A DNA stretch of 64,000 nt, from positions 744,001 through 808,000 of the forward strand of contig JAGMUV010000006.1 in NCBI GenBank assembly GCA_020744425.1, read 5' to 3'. Origin of the DNA: Dactylonectria macrodidyma. Taxonomy: Eukaryota > Ascomycota > Sordariomycetes > Hypocreales > Nectriaceae. Positions 11,730 through 24,191 of this stretch are shown here, one piece after another (the first letter of the stretch is position 1; every line of letters starts with the position of its first letter). The translations under genes and the position numbers were made by a program. The notes under the pieces were generated by a model. It did not search any database. It was not told the origin of the DNA and saw nothing but the letters and a program-made list of their open reading frames with translations.

Positions 11730-14700
11730 AGTGATGATAAATCTAGCGAGCATACGAAACCACCCCCCTTACTCACGACGACTGCATTTTAGGCGTTTGC
11801 TCTATAGATACCACCATTCGAACGGCAAATAGACGAAAAAAAATAGATGAATCATTCCATACTCGTTACCTATCTGTATCTTGCACTCGAGCCGCCCATC
11901 TCAACCTAGCTTTATGTCGGTCAGCTGACACGCTGCGAGATGCTCAGATCATCGCCCAGTGCGACAGCCACCACAGTGCGTGTCAAGGACACAAAATAGC
12001 TCCGTTGCCAACGTTTTGCTGCGCACTGTATACTTTGAAAACCCTGCGCTGGGTGGAACCAGGCCAATCTCTCCCATTGCTTGCAGTAGCTGCCGGTATG
12101 GCCGTGCTTAGTTCAGCTTCGAGAAGACACTGGTGCCCCTCTAGCCCTTGGACTTGACTCGTGAGGCAAAAATCGCTTCACCCTCACGTCATAGTCTTAG
12201 CTAAAGATCAGCAGCAAACATCAAAGAAACGCAAAAACGACAAAGGCTTAGCGTCTCAGACAAGCTCGTTATCGCCGTTGCAAGACGAAGAATGATGTCG
12301 TTTCGCTTCCATTGATCCCTTAACCCTTACCGTGTGATCCCGTTCCGTACAGCACAGGCGAGGCGGCCGTAGCAATGGCCGTCTCCCCGCCACCAAGGAG
12401 ACCCCTTGTCTACCCCCTTCATCAACGCGGAGAACTACTCCAGGCTAAAGGCAGCCACCATGCTCGCTTCCCCACCACTATACCAAACCAGACCTGGTGC
12501 CATCACGGTCGGTCCGAAAAGGCCCTGGCTAGCCCAAGTGCTCGTCCTGCAAGGCTGAGGGCATCTGGGGAATGAAAGCCTCTCTGCTCCGTAGGTGCCG
12601 TTGAGAGAGCTGGGGAACCCGTCTCTGGTTTGAGCAAGATTAGCTCGATTGGTTCACGATGCTAATATCCAGCGGTCTACAACTGTGATGGTCCCAAGAA
12701 GCTGCATTAGACGGGTTTTAAACTTTGTTTCCTTCAGGTAGTTTCCCCGTGGACGCCGCCCTCAGTCCGTAGCATGGTGGAGAGTGACAGCACGTAATGA
12801 ATGTCTGCCACTGGTACCTCCGTTTAGGAACCTCTTCTTTATGCACTTGTTCCCAAAACGCTTGTCGGTCAATCAATCTTCGGCTAATTAGTAGAATGTG
12901 CTATAGTTAGGTGGCTGTCATTACAACCTCCAAGATTTCGAGTCTTAGACTCACCCATTCTACCACAGTTGAGTCAACTACCGGATTTCTCACATGTGAA
13001 AGCAACGATGAAACCTACTGCGACTAACCGCTGCGAACAGCCTATGCACTTCAATATAAATGTCTCAAAAAAATATATTTACGTATCCACCAGCAATAAG
13101 TGCTGCATGCATGTACTTTGGACGCGATTGCATTATGCACAGGTGCCCAAGGGTAACCAGATTGGTTGGGTGCAATCGGGAGGACGGGCCGGCCCGCGAA
13201 TCCAATCCAACATGCATGGGTACCTACCCTAGAGCTCCTTGCTGCCACCAATCGACTACACCACGTTTGAATTTCGTAAGATATTATTCCTACATCATCA
13301 TTGTTCATGTCGATATGTCTGAAGCCTTTTATTCTTGATGGAATAATATAGATCGGCTTTCTGAGAGTGCAACGCCTGGTTAGACATCATTTCGATGGCG
13401 GTGGGCTCCGGCAACAGTTGAGCAAGATATAGCTACACGATAATGCACAACGAAGATTGATAGGCAGATCCAGTTAGGTAAGGCTAGAGTGGCTGTCCGA
13501 AGATGTGCTAAGTGGCTCATGACGGATGGCTTAGGTGGGTGCTAGCATCGCAGTATTACTAGAGTCGTCAAAGGTGGTTCGTGTTTTTGAATTCTCTATG
13601 GGCGATCTCGCAGGTTTACCAGGGAGATATTGCGTCGTATTCCGATGTCCCATCTGGGCCACCTACATCGTTGCGCCTCCATCATACATCAACAACGGCC
13701 ATTACCAGTAAGCGTCAAGGGTCCTGATCAGTGAGCGGCTGAATTAAGTTCGTACACATATCCAATAAAACTATCGGGAAACGCCTGTGAGACAAAGACC
13801 CTTGGGCTGACAGCCGACACGGCAATTATGCAATCCAACCCTACCTGTCACCCGCGCAATCAATGTCTCTGACGGCAGAGCCGGTGAGAAAATGACCCAC
13901 TCCCAGCTGAGACACTCACCTATCAACGTAAACCGGCAAAATATTTCGACAATTTCACTGGGGTGATTCAGCGTGGGGGATATGAATTGGGGTTGACCGA
14001 CTCCCTGCGAGGGAGAACTAGTTCTGACAAGGGGGGGAATTCTAGCAGCTGCTATGCGAGGGCGACAGATACATCAGTTCATATAATCATGATTTGGCAA
14101 AGATGCCAGTCCATACGCATGCCATTCATCCCAATCCGTTGAATTACGGAGGTTGAACGGAGCTCAATCCGGACATGGACCCACAATTATCACCGAACCG
14201 CTCCGAAACTTGACTTCATTCCGATAATAACTAGTTATCCCTGAACGATTCCTCAAACCCCCATCTCCCTCGCCTGCAACGTAAAGTTTTTTTTTGGTCT
14301 TAGGGAAGGGCGGTGACCCTTGCGCTTTGGCACACCAATAGTAGCTCATGCTGTTCAATATGCGTCGATCAAATGCACAAAACGGCAGGATCCAGGGTAC
14401 ATCGAGCACCAAGTTCGACAGCCATGTTCGGGATTTCGGGATTGATGCTTTTGAAGAATGAGAACCAAACCCAGAGTCCCTAGTTTGATAGCCCTTTGTG
14501 AGCAGCGGGTGTCTTTCAGCACTCAGTTCGCCGAACGATGCGATGTGCTTGGATTTACACTGCGGAGTCTTGTTAACCATAGTAAAATGTACCTAGGAGA
14601 GAAGGATGCAGACGACCCTGCATTGATCTTCCCGTACCGCATAATGAACCCTGCTCGGTCCACTTTAAAGGAATGGAGCAACGGCGCGACGCGTGCTTGT

Positions 14701-16795
14701 ATTCTCCGGAAGGAAATGACCAGCCGATAGTCGCCTGGCGCCAACCCGGTGACTATCGACAAGACCTATCATAATGGGCCAGTTATGCATTCAGATTCTA
14801 CTGAATCTCAGTTATTCGTGTTTGATCATGTAAGTTCTTGAGTCCAGGCGGAGAAGAGATCGGGACGATGTGAAAGACAGCCCCGAACTTTGACATGGAT
14901 GAGCTTTGCTCCTATTTAGAGCCACGAGTTCTGAGCCCATTAGTAGCGGGTCTCATCTGGGCCATGCCGGATCTGAAATTGTGTGGAGGCCTCGGCCTCC
15001 ATGAAATATTCTGGCTTTTTTCACTGGCCTGCTTTCCCTCGCTGCTACTGGTGCGGTAACGCAGCCAGGACCCCAGAGCCACAATGCTAGAAAGCAAGCC
15101 TCATGCAATGCACTCTTGAACCTTAGGATCAGAGCTGACAACCACTACCGAGTTATTGATCGGTGCCGAGGGCCAGATATGCACGGATTCTCGTGATCCG
15201 GGGCCTTGTCAAGATTCCCCTCCCAATGCAGCTTCCACTGCATTCGTGTGATTCAGCCCAATGCTACGCTGCCAGGAACCATGGTGGCGTCATTCCATGT
15301 CAAAGAAAGTGGGAACTATTTACAATGAGAAGCGAATCATTGCAATGTGAGGAGCCACTTGGGCCTCAGATCCTAGGAAGTATGGGTATTGATCTCTAAT
15401 TGATTTACGACAGTGAAATCAGCTCGAGACTCGAGCTACCAACAGCTTGCATTTGGAGGAAAAATTGCTTCGGGCGCTGGCGTAAGCCGGGACTTGCGGG
15501 GACTTTGCTGAACTGTCAGATGGTGTCGTCGATGAGGCTCCCTGAGCCTAAGGTCATAGTCGAGGGGTCAAAGCGAACCAAGCCACCTACTTACAGACAC
15601 GTCATATCTACCTTTAGTTTTGAGGCTGAATTTGAGACAAAGCGCCTGATTACCTACATCGGTCTAGGTGTTTCGGGCGGGGGTCTGAGATGACGGCGCC
15701 GCGCTGGCGGGATTGACCGAGATGCAGATACAAGCTAGTTCTTATTTGATCATGAGAACACTAGTGAGACCCTTGGTTTTCTTGCCGTGGAATTTCTATT
15801 GAACAATGCACAGCTCTCTACGGATCTACGGCCAAAGGCATTTAGGCACAGCATTGGCTGCTTAGCGTCGTTATTCCCGGACTCCCTGAGCCCACCCGCC
15901 TCTTCTGTTCTCTCGAATTGTTTGTGAAATCTTTACTTCTCGCAACCTAGCACAACAATAGCAAATTCCGTTGAGAAATTTGTGCACACGAATTGTACTA
16001 TGTGTTGCATTTCCCATGGTGGAGGATGCAGGTATGGCCGTGATAGTTACCCCTCTCTCTCTCGGTAGTGGCCAGATGCCCCTTCCTTCTGGTTTGGCAT
16101 CTTCTCTTTGCAATTCTAATCGATTGGCAGCAAGGTATTTCAAACACAAGCACCAATGATATCGGGCCGCACCTTATATCTCGTTCACCATCGTTGTGGC
16201 CAGTCAGACCGATCATTGGGGCTACGACACACGGGCTTGGTGACCATGCCCACCACCAAGCGTATATGCAATTCGAACGTACCGAACTTCTCGTCGTACC
16301 GGTCATTTCTGCCAACGAAACATCCGTAGTCGTCCATACACAAACGTTCGATCCGATTCATACATATGCCAGTCACCAACGTCACAAGTGCCGAGCGACG
16401 GACAGCAGTGGAAACAACATTAACGACTGCAAGGCAGGTGGGACAAGGCTATTCTCTGTTCCACATCTACAACACCAAAAGCCGTTTCCCGCCATTGTGA
16501 AGCAAATGTCCCCTGAAGAGTCAGACAAAGTCCTGCTTTGGCCTCTGTTTAAGGTAATACCTACCTTGACGTCGAGACTCAGCCAAAACGCGCCCGACTA
16601 ACAAACACCTTGAGATTAAACTTCTGGTAAACATCCACAATCGATCGATGTCGTGCAAAAGCATGGCTTCTTGAGCCAGGCTTAAGCCTATGACCTAGAT
16701 ATAGAGGAGGACCCTGGCCTTGAGATCGACGAAACATCACCGCTAGGACAGACTGTATTGCAACACGACTTTCACTTTGTTCGCTGGTAAACATT
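11730..16795. other. Gene-poor region of about 5 kb
   Basis: No gene could be supported. Frames are short on both strands and have no recognisable motif. The frame at 16068-16601 (177 codons) starts with a hydrophobic stretch like a signal peptide, but it has no intron signals or family. A and T runs are modest, so there is no strong sign of repeat-induced point mutation. I saw no long terminal repeats or transposase fragments by eye. Confidence 0.5.
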
Positions 16796-17883
16796 ATGCG
16801 GTTTGCGCCCATCTTCTCCTTCCTGGCTGCAGGGATTTTGCTCGCCGTCGATTTGGCGGTGTGGGCAAAGGAGTCAACGCCTGGCTACCAGTCTTCTATT
16901 GAAACTCTTGTTTTGCAAACAACTTCGAAGGGCAACTGTCCTTTCTCAACTAGCAAGGGAGATCATGCCTCGGCAGCCTCGGTCCCGCCCGTTGCCAAAA
17001 CGACCATCTGTACGGCGCATTGTGTTGTCCTGACACTTTCTACTTTGATAAAGTAAAGGCCCAAGGTGTCTCATCTCAGTCAGTTTCTAATCGTGACACC
17101 AGGCCAACTAGTAGTTCGACAACTCGCGTTCCAAGACCCCCAGCCTTTTCGACGTCTTGTCTCACAGCGTCCGGCACAACTGCTGATCATTCTGAGTCAT
17201 CCACGCCATTTCATTCACTGGTATCGACTCCAACAACTGCTGAGCATCCCGAACCATCTACGCCGTCTCTGTCAGTGGTATCGGTTCCGACAGCGGCTGA
17301 CCACCCTGAATCATCTACGCCATTTCGGTCACTGGTAACAGTCCCAATCTCTATCGCAACGAAGTGGTCATCGTCGGCTTCTCCTTTGACTGTCTTGACT
17401 GCAAAAACGTCGAGCAGCGTTTCGAATTTGGAACCGTGTTCGACTGATATAACTGTGACAAAGACAATCGTGGAGACATGGTGGTCTAAGATACCAGTCA
17501 CAACAAGGTTGGCGCGCACTAGGTCAGTCACAATAAAGACCTTGGTCGTGGAGACGTATTCGACATCAACGGGGGAAACGACTTTGTTGGGTACTCGGAC
17601 GACAACTGCGACTTTGCGACAAGTTAGCATAGATTCGACGTGCTGGGGGGTGAAGAACTGTTGTGGTGCCTGCTCGACGCCTACAGTGCCAGAATCACGC
17701 GTTCAAGACTCTTCCCTCCCTGGATCCTCTATCATCACTGGCTCCGAGAGTCAGAGCATAGCGATGGAATCGACATCATCGACGACAGAAGCTGACATTA
17801 CGTCAACTTCCACTGCTGGGGCAGCCAAGGTTACTGCAGGACTTGTGGGCGCGTTGTTCGGACTTCTGATTGTATTGGCATGA
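16796..17883 (+). CDS. Ser/Thr-rich GPI-anchored cell-surface protein (predicted)
   Basis: Two exons, 16796-17009 and 17054-17883, give 347 residues. The join across a short 44-nt intron (GTACGG...AAAG) is required because the first exon reaches a stop while the downstream frame is open; the sum is a multiple of three. The N-terminus is a clear signal peptide (MRFAPIFSFLAAGILLAVDL). The body is mucin-like, rich in Ser, Thr, Pro and Val. It contains three tandem copies of a 19-residue unit (T-T/A-A-D/E-H-x-E-x-S-T-P...), and a Cys-containing patch (CWGVKNCCGAC) follows. The C-terminus ends in a hydrophobic segment (AGLVGALFGLLIVLA) after small residues, the layout of a GPI attachment signal. 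It is probably a wall or plasma-membrane protein and a likely O-mannosylation target. I know no named homologue. Confidence 0.72.
17176..17346 (+). repeat. Three tandem 57-bp repeats inside the surface-protein gene
   Basis: Three imperfect in-frame copies of a 57-bp unit encode 19-residue repeats of the form TADHxExSTPFxSLVxxP. Copies one and three are the most alike; the middle one has diverged. Such in-frame minisatellites are common in fungal wall proteins and may vary in number between strains. Confidence 0.75.
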
Positions 17884-20155
17884 TTCTTTTAGTAGGCAGG
17901 GTAGAGAAGTAGAGACTTCTGAAGCTGAGTAAGGTCACACACCAGTAGACCTAGACTTGTCGGCTGCGTCGGCTCGGACAGCAGGAAGGATGTGGCCAAC
18001 TAATTTCCTACCCGAGAGATTCGTTTACGTACTGCAACACATTCACAGAGCGATCTTAGGAGCTGAATACAGCAGAGCCGCAACATGTTTTCTCTTTCCT
18101 CACCTCTAGGCTTCACATCCAGCGAGAAATCCTTGTAGATTGCTAGTTTTGGCAAGTCGAAACGTAATCGCAGCGGAGCGCCTAATGTGGACTCCCGTGT
18201 GTTAGACACGTCTGCCCCTAATGAGTCTGCCGACCTCCATAAGACATTTATTGGAAGGGTTGGACAGCCAGCTGCCGAGTCCAATACTGTGTCTCAATGC
18301 TACGAAGCAAACCCTCACCGGCCCAAAGGTATCTAGACACGTGGACTGTCGCTTTCAGGTTTCTCTTCGAGGAGATGCAGCTGACCTCGGGGATGACTTG
18401 CTAGCGTACGAGGGAAACCAACAGGCAGGGTGCCAAAGGCAGCCCATTGTGATTATGGGGGACAGGATGGCTTCCGATTGCTCCTTAAATTGACCCGCAG
18501 CAGCCAAGTTTGCTTGTATCAAGCTCCACGACAAGCAAAACAAGCCAACGGCGTGACGAATGGCCCCGAGTCAAGAATCTGCCACCTCCACGGCGAAAAC
18601 CCCGATGCATCCCTGACGATATAACAAGGAACAGGCTACCAACCATGGAATTCCTTCAGGGGGGCAGGTCTCGCATGCCGAAGGCTCGTTTTGGCTATCA
18701 GGTCACCTGCCAAGGAGGCAAACAAATGCATTTCCGGGATGGGTTTGGGTTACTTTAAACCCTTCCAATGTTGTTAGCCCACATTAATAGAACAAAGCAC
18801 AGATCTTCTGTATTGAGTTTATACGCGTTCCATCTTCTAGTGAAGGATGCTCTAAGCGGCGGTCTCTGGAAGATCTGACTCTAAACACCGACGCCGTCCG
18901 CCATCAGCCTAGTTCCTTAGCTCTCCTGACTCGATGGCGCCAATTTGACAAAACGCTCCAGCCGTCCATCTAGCTAGCCTGATATCAGAGGTGGTGGCAC
19001 CCGCACATATCCACACCTCCCGCGAATGTCATGCCGACACTGGAGCCTTAACATTAGGCCGCTTCCGCATTTATCTTCGCTTGAATTCTACTGGTTGGCC
19101 CGAACTTTGGGAAGCAGTGCATGCAAGCGTGAAGGCTGTGGAGCCTCTGCTGAAGCCGTATATTAGCACCGATACTTGTGGAGGGGAGGAATGTTGGCGG
19201 GCTTCACTCACCGCGAACAGCGGTTACTCTCCGGCTCCCCGGTCTCGTGGAATAGAGTACATCAGGCCGGATATGAGATGAACTAGCTCTTAATGAGACT
19301 ATACACTCGCGTCACGGACGTGGGGTAGCCATTGATAGCCTATAACCGAGCCAGGGCTGGCCACACCAAGACCGCCCGGCACTGTCAAGTTTGCGTCAAC
19401 GATGGTAATCGCGCACATGCCGAAGTCCTGACGCCACTCACGCAGTCTGAGAGTAGCCTGAAAGTAACGAGGCGTCTCTCGAGGGAAGCAGCGGTGACGT
19501 GGCTTATGTGATGTATCAGTTGAGTGAATGTGCAAACACCGCATCATGTGGACAAGAGATAGGGGTTGAAGCCAGCGTTGCCTTCACCACGAGGCAGCCA
19601 ATGTAAGACCAAGAGGCTTATTGTATCAATGTAGCAATGTATGCAGCCCCGCTTTGTCAATGATGACAGGCGGATGCTTCGTGGTGTGTGGGTCACAGTT
19701 GTTGAGCCCCCCTGGGCTTCAACTCAGTTCGGGGAGCAGGCGACACCCCAGAAGTGAAACATGGAGCCGAGTCGTGCTACGCCCCCGTAATACACCCGTA
19801 GTGATAAAATGTTTTACACGATCACTCGGAGCCAAGAAGGGAGAAAGGAGGCGACTGGGCCGTAAACCGTCTGGATAGTCGAGTCCAATTTGATAGATAT
19901 TCTAACTGATTGAAACTAAGGAGTGATGAAGTACATGATGTGTCTTAAACATGATATGTTCGTGAAGGGCATCAACACTGTTATTTTTGTAACGACTGAT
20001 GAAAACTCGGTCAAGTTAGAGCTTTTGAGCAACAAACAGTAGGCCGAGGTGATGTGAGTTGAAAGGAAGGAGAGCGCCATGCGGCAGTATAATGGATAAA
20101 AGAGCGTGTTAAAAGTCAAGTTTGGGAGGCAAAGAGAGGTTAGAGCCCTGGAGGC
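17884..20155. other. Intergenic region, nothing recognised
   Basis: About 2.3 kb between the surface-protein gene and the dioxygenase stop codon. Open frames are short (under 100 codons) on both strands and carry no family motif. It presumably contains two 3' untranslated regions. Confidence 0.5.
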
Positions 20156-21641
20156 TCATTCACTATCGGACAGGTCCGAGTCTTCCTCGAAAACAAAGGC
20201 GGCCGAGCCGGTAGTGTAGCGCTGTTCGGGGTACACAGGAAGGGGAACCGGCGGGTAGAGTCTCTTGACAATCTTACGGTTCTCTCCGTAGGCCGCCTTC
20301 CACGGAGGGAGGAAGGCGCTGGGAATTGCCCAACCTAGTTTCTGGCTCCGAAGCCAGAGCCTGACTAGGTGGCGGGACGTGTTCTCGTCGTCCTGGTAGC
20401 GATCTCGCCTGTGAAGCAAGGCCAGGTTGTTGAAGAAGAGGATGTCTCCCTTGTTCAGCGTGAGCTGCAGCTCCGCTCGAGCAGCCGATTCAGAGACAGC
20501 TTGCAGAGCATGGAGCTGATCCGAATTGAGGGTAGGAATTTTGGCATTGGTCACTGCTGGGTGCGGTCCGAGTCGGTGGGGGTCAAGGCTGGCCAGGAGC
20601 TTTCCGTCGTGGAACAAAAATACAGGGGCAAGGTAGTACGTAAGGTTCCTTCTTCCAGGACTGTAGCACAGGACCTGTTAAGAACCATCTTCGTGTGAGT
20701 GAGAACCGAGAAAGAGACTGCTTACATCTGGACGGGCCAGTTGGGGGTGAGGAGGGTCTTGACGACCTCGGGCTCGCGGTTCAGAAGATCATTGAACACC
20801 GACCAAGTGGAGCTAAGGTAGGTGTAGCCGCCCGTAACAGCACAATCACGAACCTGAAGCGAGAGGATGTCACATCCCATGTCTGTGTGGAACGGCTGTG
20901 AAGAAAATTAGCCTAGGGGCAGTCTGTGCAAGCCAGGGCGGGCGTACCAGTGCCTCGTTAGTGTGGATTCCATGACGAAGGTTCGCTGGAACGGTCCACA
21001 GTTTCGACTCGGTAACATGGGCTAATGTTGCTCGGCGGTTAGGTATTCAGAGACAAGAGACAGGAGAGAAGGGGCATTTTGGGTGTGGAATTTGGGTTCG
21101 GGATGGCGTTACCTAGCATAGTGCCCTTGCGATCCTGTAAACCCCTTTTCTCGGCGATGTAGCTGGCGAGACCCAAGAAGATGATAATAGTATCTTCGAC
21201 TTTATAGCGGTCCGCATCAATGCCTCGAAGGACAATGAAGCCACGGCCGAGATGGATTGTCTGAGTGCAGGTTCGAAGGCGGCGGCCGAGGTTAGGGAGA
21301 GGGAAGTTGCTCGGGGATACCTTGTCCCCATCAAGCCCAAGTTCTGCGATTGTTAGACTCCAATTACATACTTACGGACGACTTGCTTTGGGGCTCTGAC
21401 TATGGAACTCGGCGAGAGCATTGTCAATCTCGAGGACGTCCTCGTGGCCAAGTCGAAGGGTGTAAGCTCGATCGTCCTTGAAGTCAGCCCCTGACCAGAC
21501 CAGTGGCCCGGCCAGAGTTCCGGCCGACCCCTTGACGAGGTCCTCGCCAGAGGTATAAGTGTCAACGACCTGGGTCGTATCGTTCTTAGGGCCGTATGGT
21601 AAACCCATGGTAGAGTTCAGGGAGTCGTTTGCCGGAGCCAT
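20156..21641 (-). CDS. TauD/TfdA-family Fe(II)/2-oxoglutarate dioxygenase
   Basis: Predicted non-haem iron, 2-oxoglutarate-dependent dioxygenase. Five exons are inferred: 21641-21401, 21343-21113, 21021-20948, 20895-20726 and 20660-20156, total 406 residues in one frame. Family signatures are FPLPNLGRRLR, IHLGRGFIVLRGIDADRY, the iron-binding HxD in PFHTDMGCDIL, and the distal His/Arg region LLHRRDRYQDDENTSRHLVR with LWLR. Intron 1 (21344-21400) starts with a GTCAGA donor, but it has a TCTAAC branch site, removes an in-frame TAA, and restores ALAEFHKLGLDGDKVSP. Fungal members of this group are widespread and mostly uncharacterised. Taurine need not be the substrate; some act on sulfonates or in secondary metabolism. 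The C-terminus ends in an acidic tail. Confidence 0.9.
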
Positions 21642-24191
21642 GGTTTGTGCTAAAACACTTGATGAAAGGCGAAAGGTGTCTAGTACTGAGAATGAGAGCG
21701 GAGGGTATCCAGTCAAGAAGAACAGCAAGGCAATTGGATTTGCAGATCAAGCAAGGGACACCTTCAAAAGCCGTGGACCGGATCAATTCTTATCATCTTG
21801 GGGAGGGCAGTCCTACAACCGCTTATATTCCCCCAACCCCCCTTCCCTCTTGAGATGATCGGTCCCAGAGCCTCACTTTTAGCAATCACTGATACGTATA
21901 CCCGCGTTCGGCGGCAAGATTACACCCCGGGGCTGAGCAGAGAGGGTCGTCTGTTGGTTGTTAGCCTCAACATGGGCCCCGTGATACTAGCAGCAGCTCG
22001 TCATGAATCCAGATGTGGAGGTCGGGCTGCCCCAGCGGATGTGCAGTCTCCGGGATCATTTGTTGGCCGACGCGAGACGGCGTCGTATCCTCCAAGAGAG
22101 CCAAACAGAATGTTATGCGGGAGTCGTGGGGTGGCGGGGAGTGATTCGATGCCGGCATCGACCGGTGAGGCTTGCTGAAAAGATACTCGTTGGGATGCTG
22201 CGAGCACCATATCGCGGGCCGGGTGACGAGCCTTGGCGCGGAGGTAAAGGGCGAAGCATTGGCAGCCGCAGGAGGCCTACCAGTTGCAGTCGATATGTAA
22301 CTAACCAAGTCAGATCGAGGCCTCGCTCTCCATGAACGAGGTATGTGACGATGTCTAGAAGGAGCAGAGCAAAGCCATAGAACGTGAGTTTCCCTACGAT
22401 GTCCCTCACAGAGTATGCTCTAGTCCGTAGTAAGTTCTGTCCGTACAGCGTCAAAAACAGGAACGGGGCGCAACGTAAGAAGAGCCACGAGATGCTAGTC
22501 TTGCGGGACTGGTTTGCCATCGTACATCCCCAAGGTCCGGGTCGCTAACCGTCAGCACCCGGAGGACTAACGGCTCTCGGGGAAAGCTTAGGAATCACGA
22601 TGTATTGAGATGCCCGGCCTAATCTTGTTAGCTTCTCTATGATCTGGAGGACCAATACTGGTTCCATGGGGTCAGTTGAAAGTGCCTTTGGTAGGCGCAA
22701 GAAGAATAAAAGGCTGCAGGTTGGCCAGCCTGAACCTGATGTAGGGAGGGAGGGAGGGCTTACACCGGTGAGCTCGTTCTCCCACTCTCCCTCCCTTCGC
22801 CCGCTAGCTTTGGATTTTCCGTTTTTCTTTTTGACATTCTCCTTTCTTACTACCTCGTTGACCTGCTCCGCTGCCCGGAGTGCGTTGTGTTTTGATGAGG
22901 ACGACCAGAAGCAACTTAATGTATGTCTCTGAAGACTTCAGCCTAACTACGGAAAGACACATGGTTTGACTTCAGTCAGTGCATGCTATTAGGTACTCGA
23001 CCTAGGTGTGGTCGGGAGAAACGAGACAATGGCTGCCAACTGGTCGCCGAGTTTCTGCCCGCCCAGAATCCAAAAGCCATATTATTAGGGCACCTGTCTC
23101 TCTCCTCTTTCCTCTCTAACCTCAGCCATCTAGCGAGCCTCATGTCTTGTGTCTCCACTCGACGTGGGTTGTGTCATAAGATGGTGGGCGCCATGGAGGG
23201 CGCCATGGAGGCTCTTACGTTGTCTGGTGGCTGGCTTCATTCGCCGTTGCAGCCACCCATCGCGCCCAGGGCATCTGCCGAGCGAAAACGCAGACCGGTG
23301 AAATAATCTGGAAAAGTTGATGGGGCTTGTGAATCGTCAGAACGAGCTGTGATTGGTGGTTGTGTAGGCAGGGGTTGACATATCCACAATCCTGACAGGG
23401 GGGAGTCCAGCCAGCCAAGACACTCCTCCATCATCATCCATGTGGCTCGATAATGGTGACTTCAAGAACAAGACGGCCAACTTTGTTTGGATGATCAGAG
23501 CAAGCACATGCATCATGTGCTTAAACAGGGAATAGCTGGCCAATTTGAGGCCCCCGCGGGGCAGCTTGGGCGGTTGCTACCCCTCGACTCCTCGCATACC
23601 GAAGATGTGCTTGTGTCCGTATTCGTACGTGCCGAGAAGGCTGCACAAAAGCAATGAGATTGTTTGCACTTTGTACAAAGTACGCCTCCTTACAGACGGG
23701 CCATGTGCTGTATGTCATGTACGCAGTACTTACACAACTACACATTCTGTACCACGCTCTGCACAACTGTGATTGTCCCACTGTTAGCTGACCAGGGCCT
23801 GCTGCAACGGGCCTCGGATTGGAGAGACTCGAACGCCACTATGTCTCCCTCGAGTCTGCAGTATCTCCGCGAGATACAAGTGGACAGAAAAGCGGACAAG
23901 TGGGCAAGGGCAAACACGGGACGGGAGAGGCCCCGACGGATGGAGGGCGTCCGCCCGTCCTATGGCATCTGTACCTTTTGATTCCGTGTTCCGTGTCTCT
24001 GCATGTGCCCAAGCCTCGTCAGGCCCTTGCTCGTTCCCCGCGTTCCCAACCGTTTTGCTCGACAAGTCGACACACCATCGAGCGACTGCTGACGCTCTCC
24101 CGAGTCCCAAGTCCCATGAAGGTCTGAACTACGCGACTCGGCAGGTAGAACCGGGGTCCAGCCTTCGCAACCTTCGAGCCATCGATCCGAA
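21642..24191. other. Intergenic region with one weak membrane-protein frame
   Basis: About 2.5 kb upstream of both the dioxygenase and the Zn-cluster factor. It holds a weak candidate frame at 22113-22520 (listed separately). It also has a CT-rich tract near 22785-22860 and a small direct duplication GGCGCCATGGAG near 23188-23212. Nothing else is supported. Confidence 0.45.
22113..22520 (-). CDS. Possible small membrane protein or first exon (weak)
   Basis: A 135-codon minus-strand frame opens with an ATG and two hydrophobic stretches (WLFLRCAPFLFLTLYG and FYGFALLLLDIVTYLVHG). After about residue 85 the translation becomes Pro/Arg-rich and looks non-coding. If this is a gene, only the first part is real and it continues through an intron I could not place. 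No family was recognised. It lies upstream of the dioxygenase on the same strand. Confidence 0.2.
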   Translation of the reverse strand: MANQSRKTSISWLFLRCAPFLFLTLYGQNLLRTRAYSVRDIVGKLTFYGFALLLLDIVTYLVHGERGLDLTWLVTYRLQLVGLLRLPMLRPLPPRQGSSPGPRYGARSIPTSIFSASLTGRCRHRITPRHPTTPA

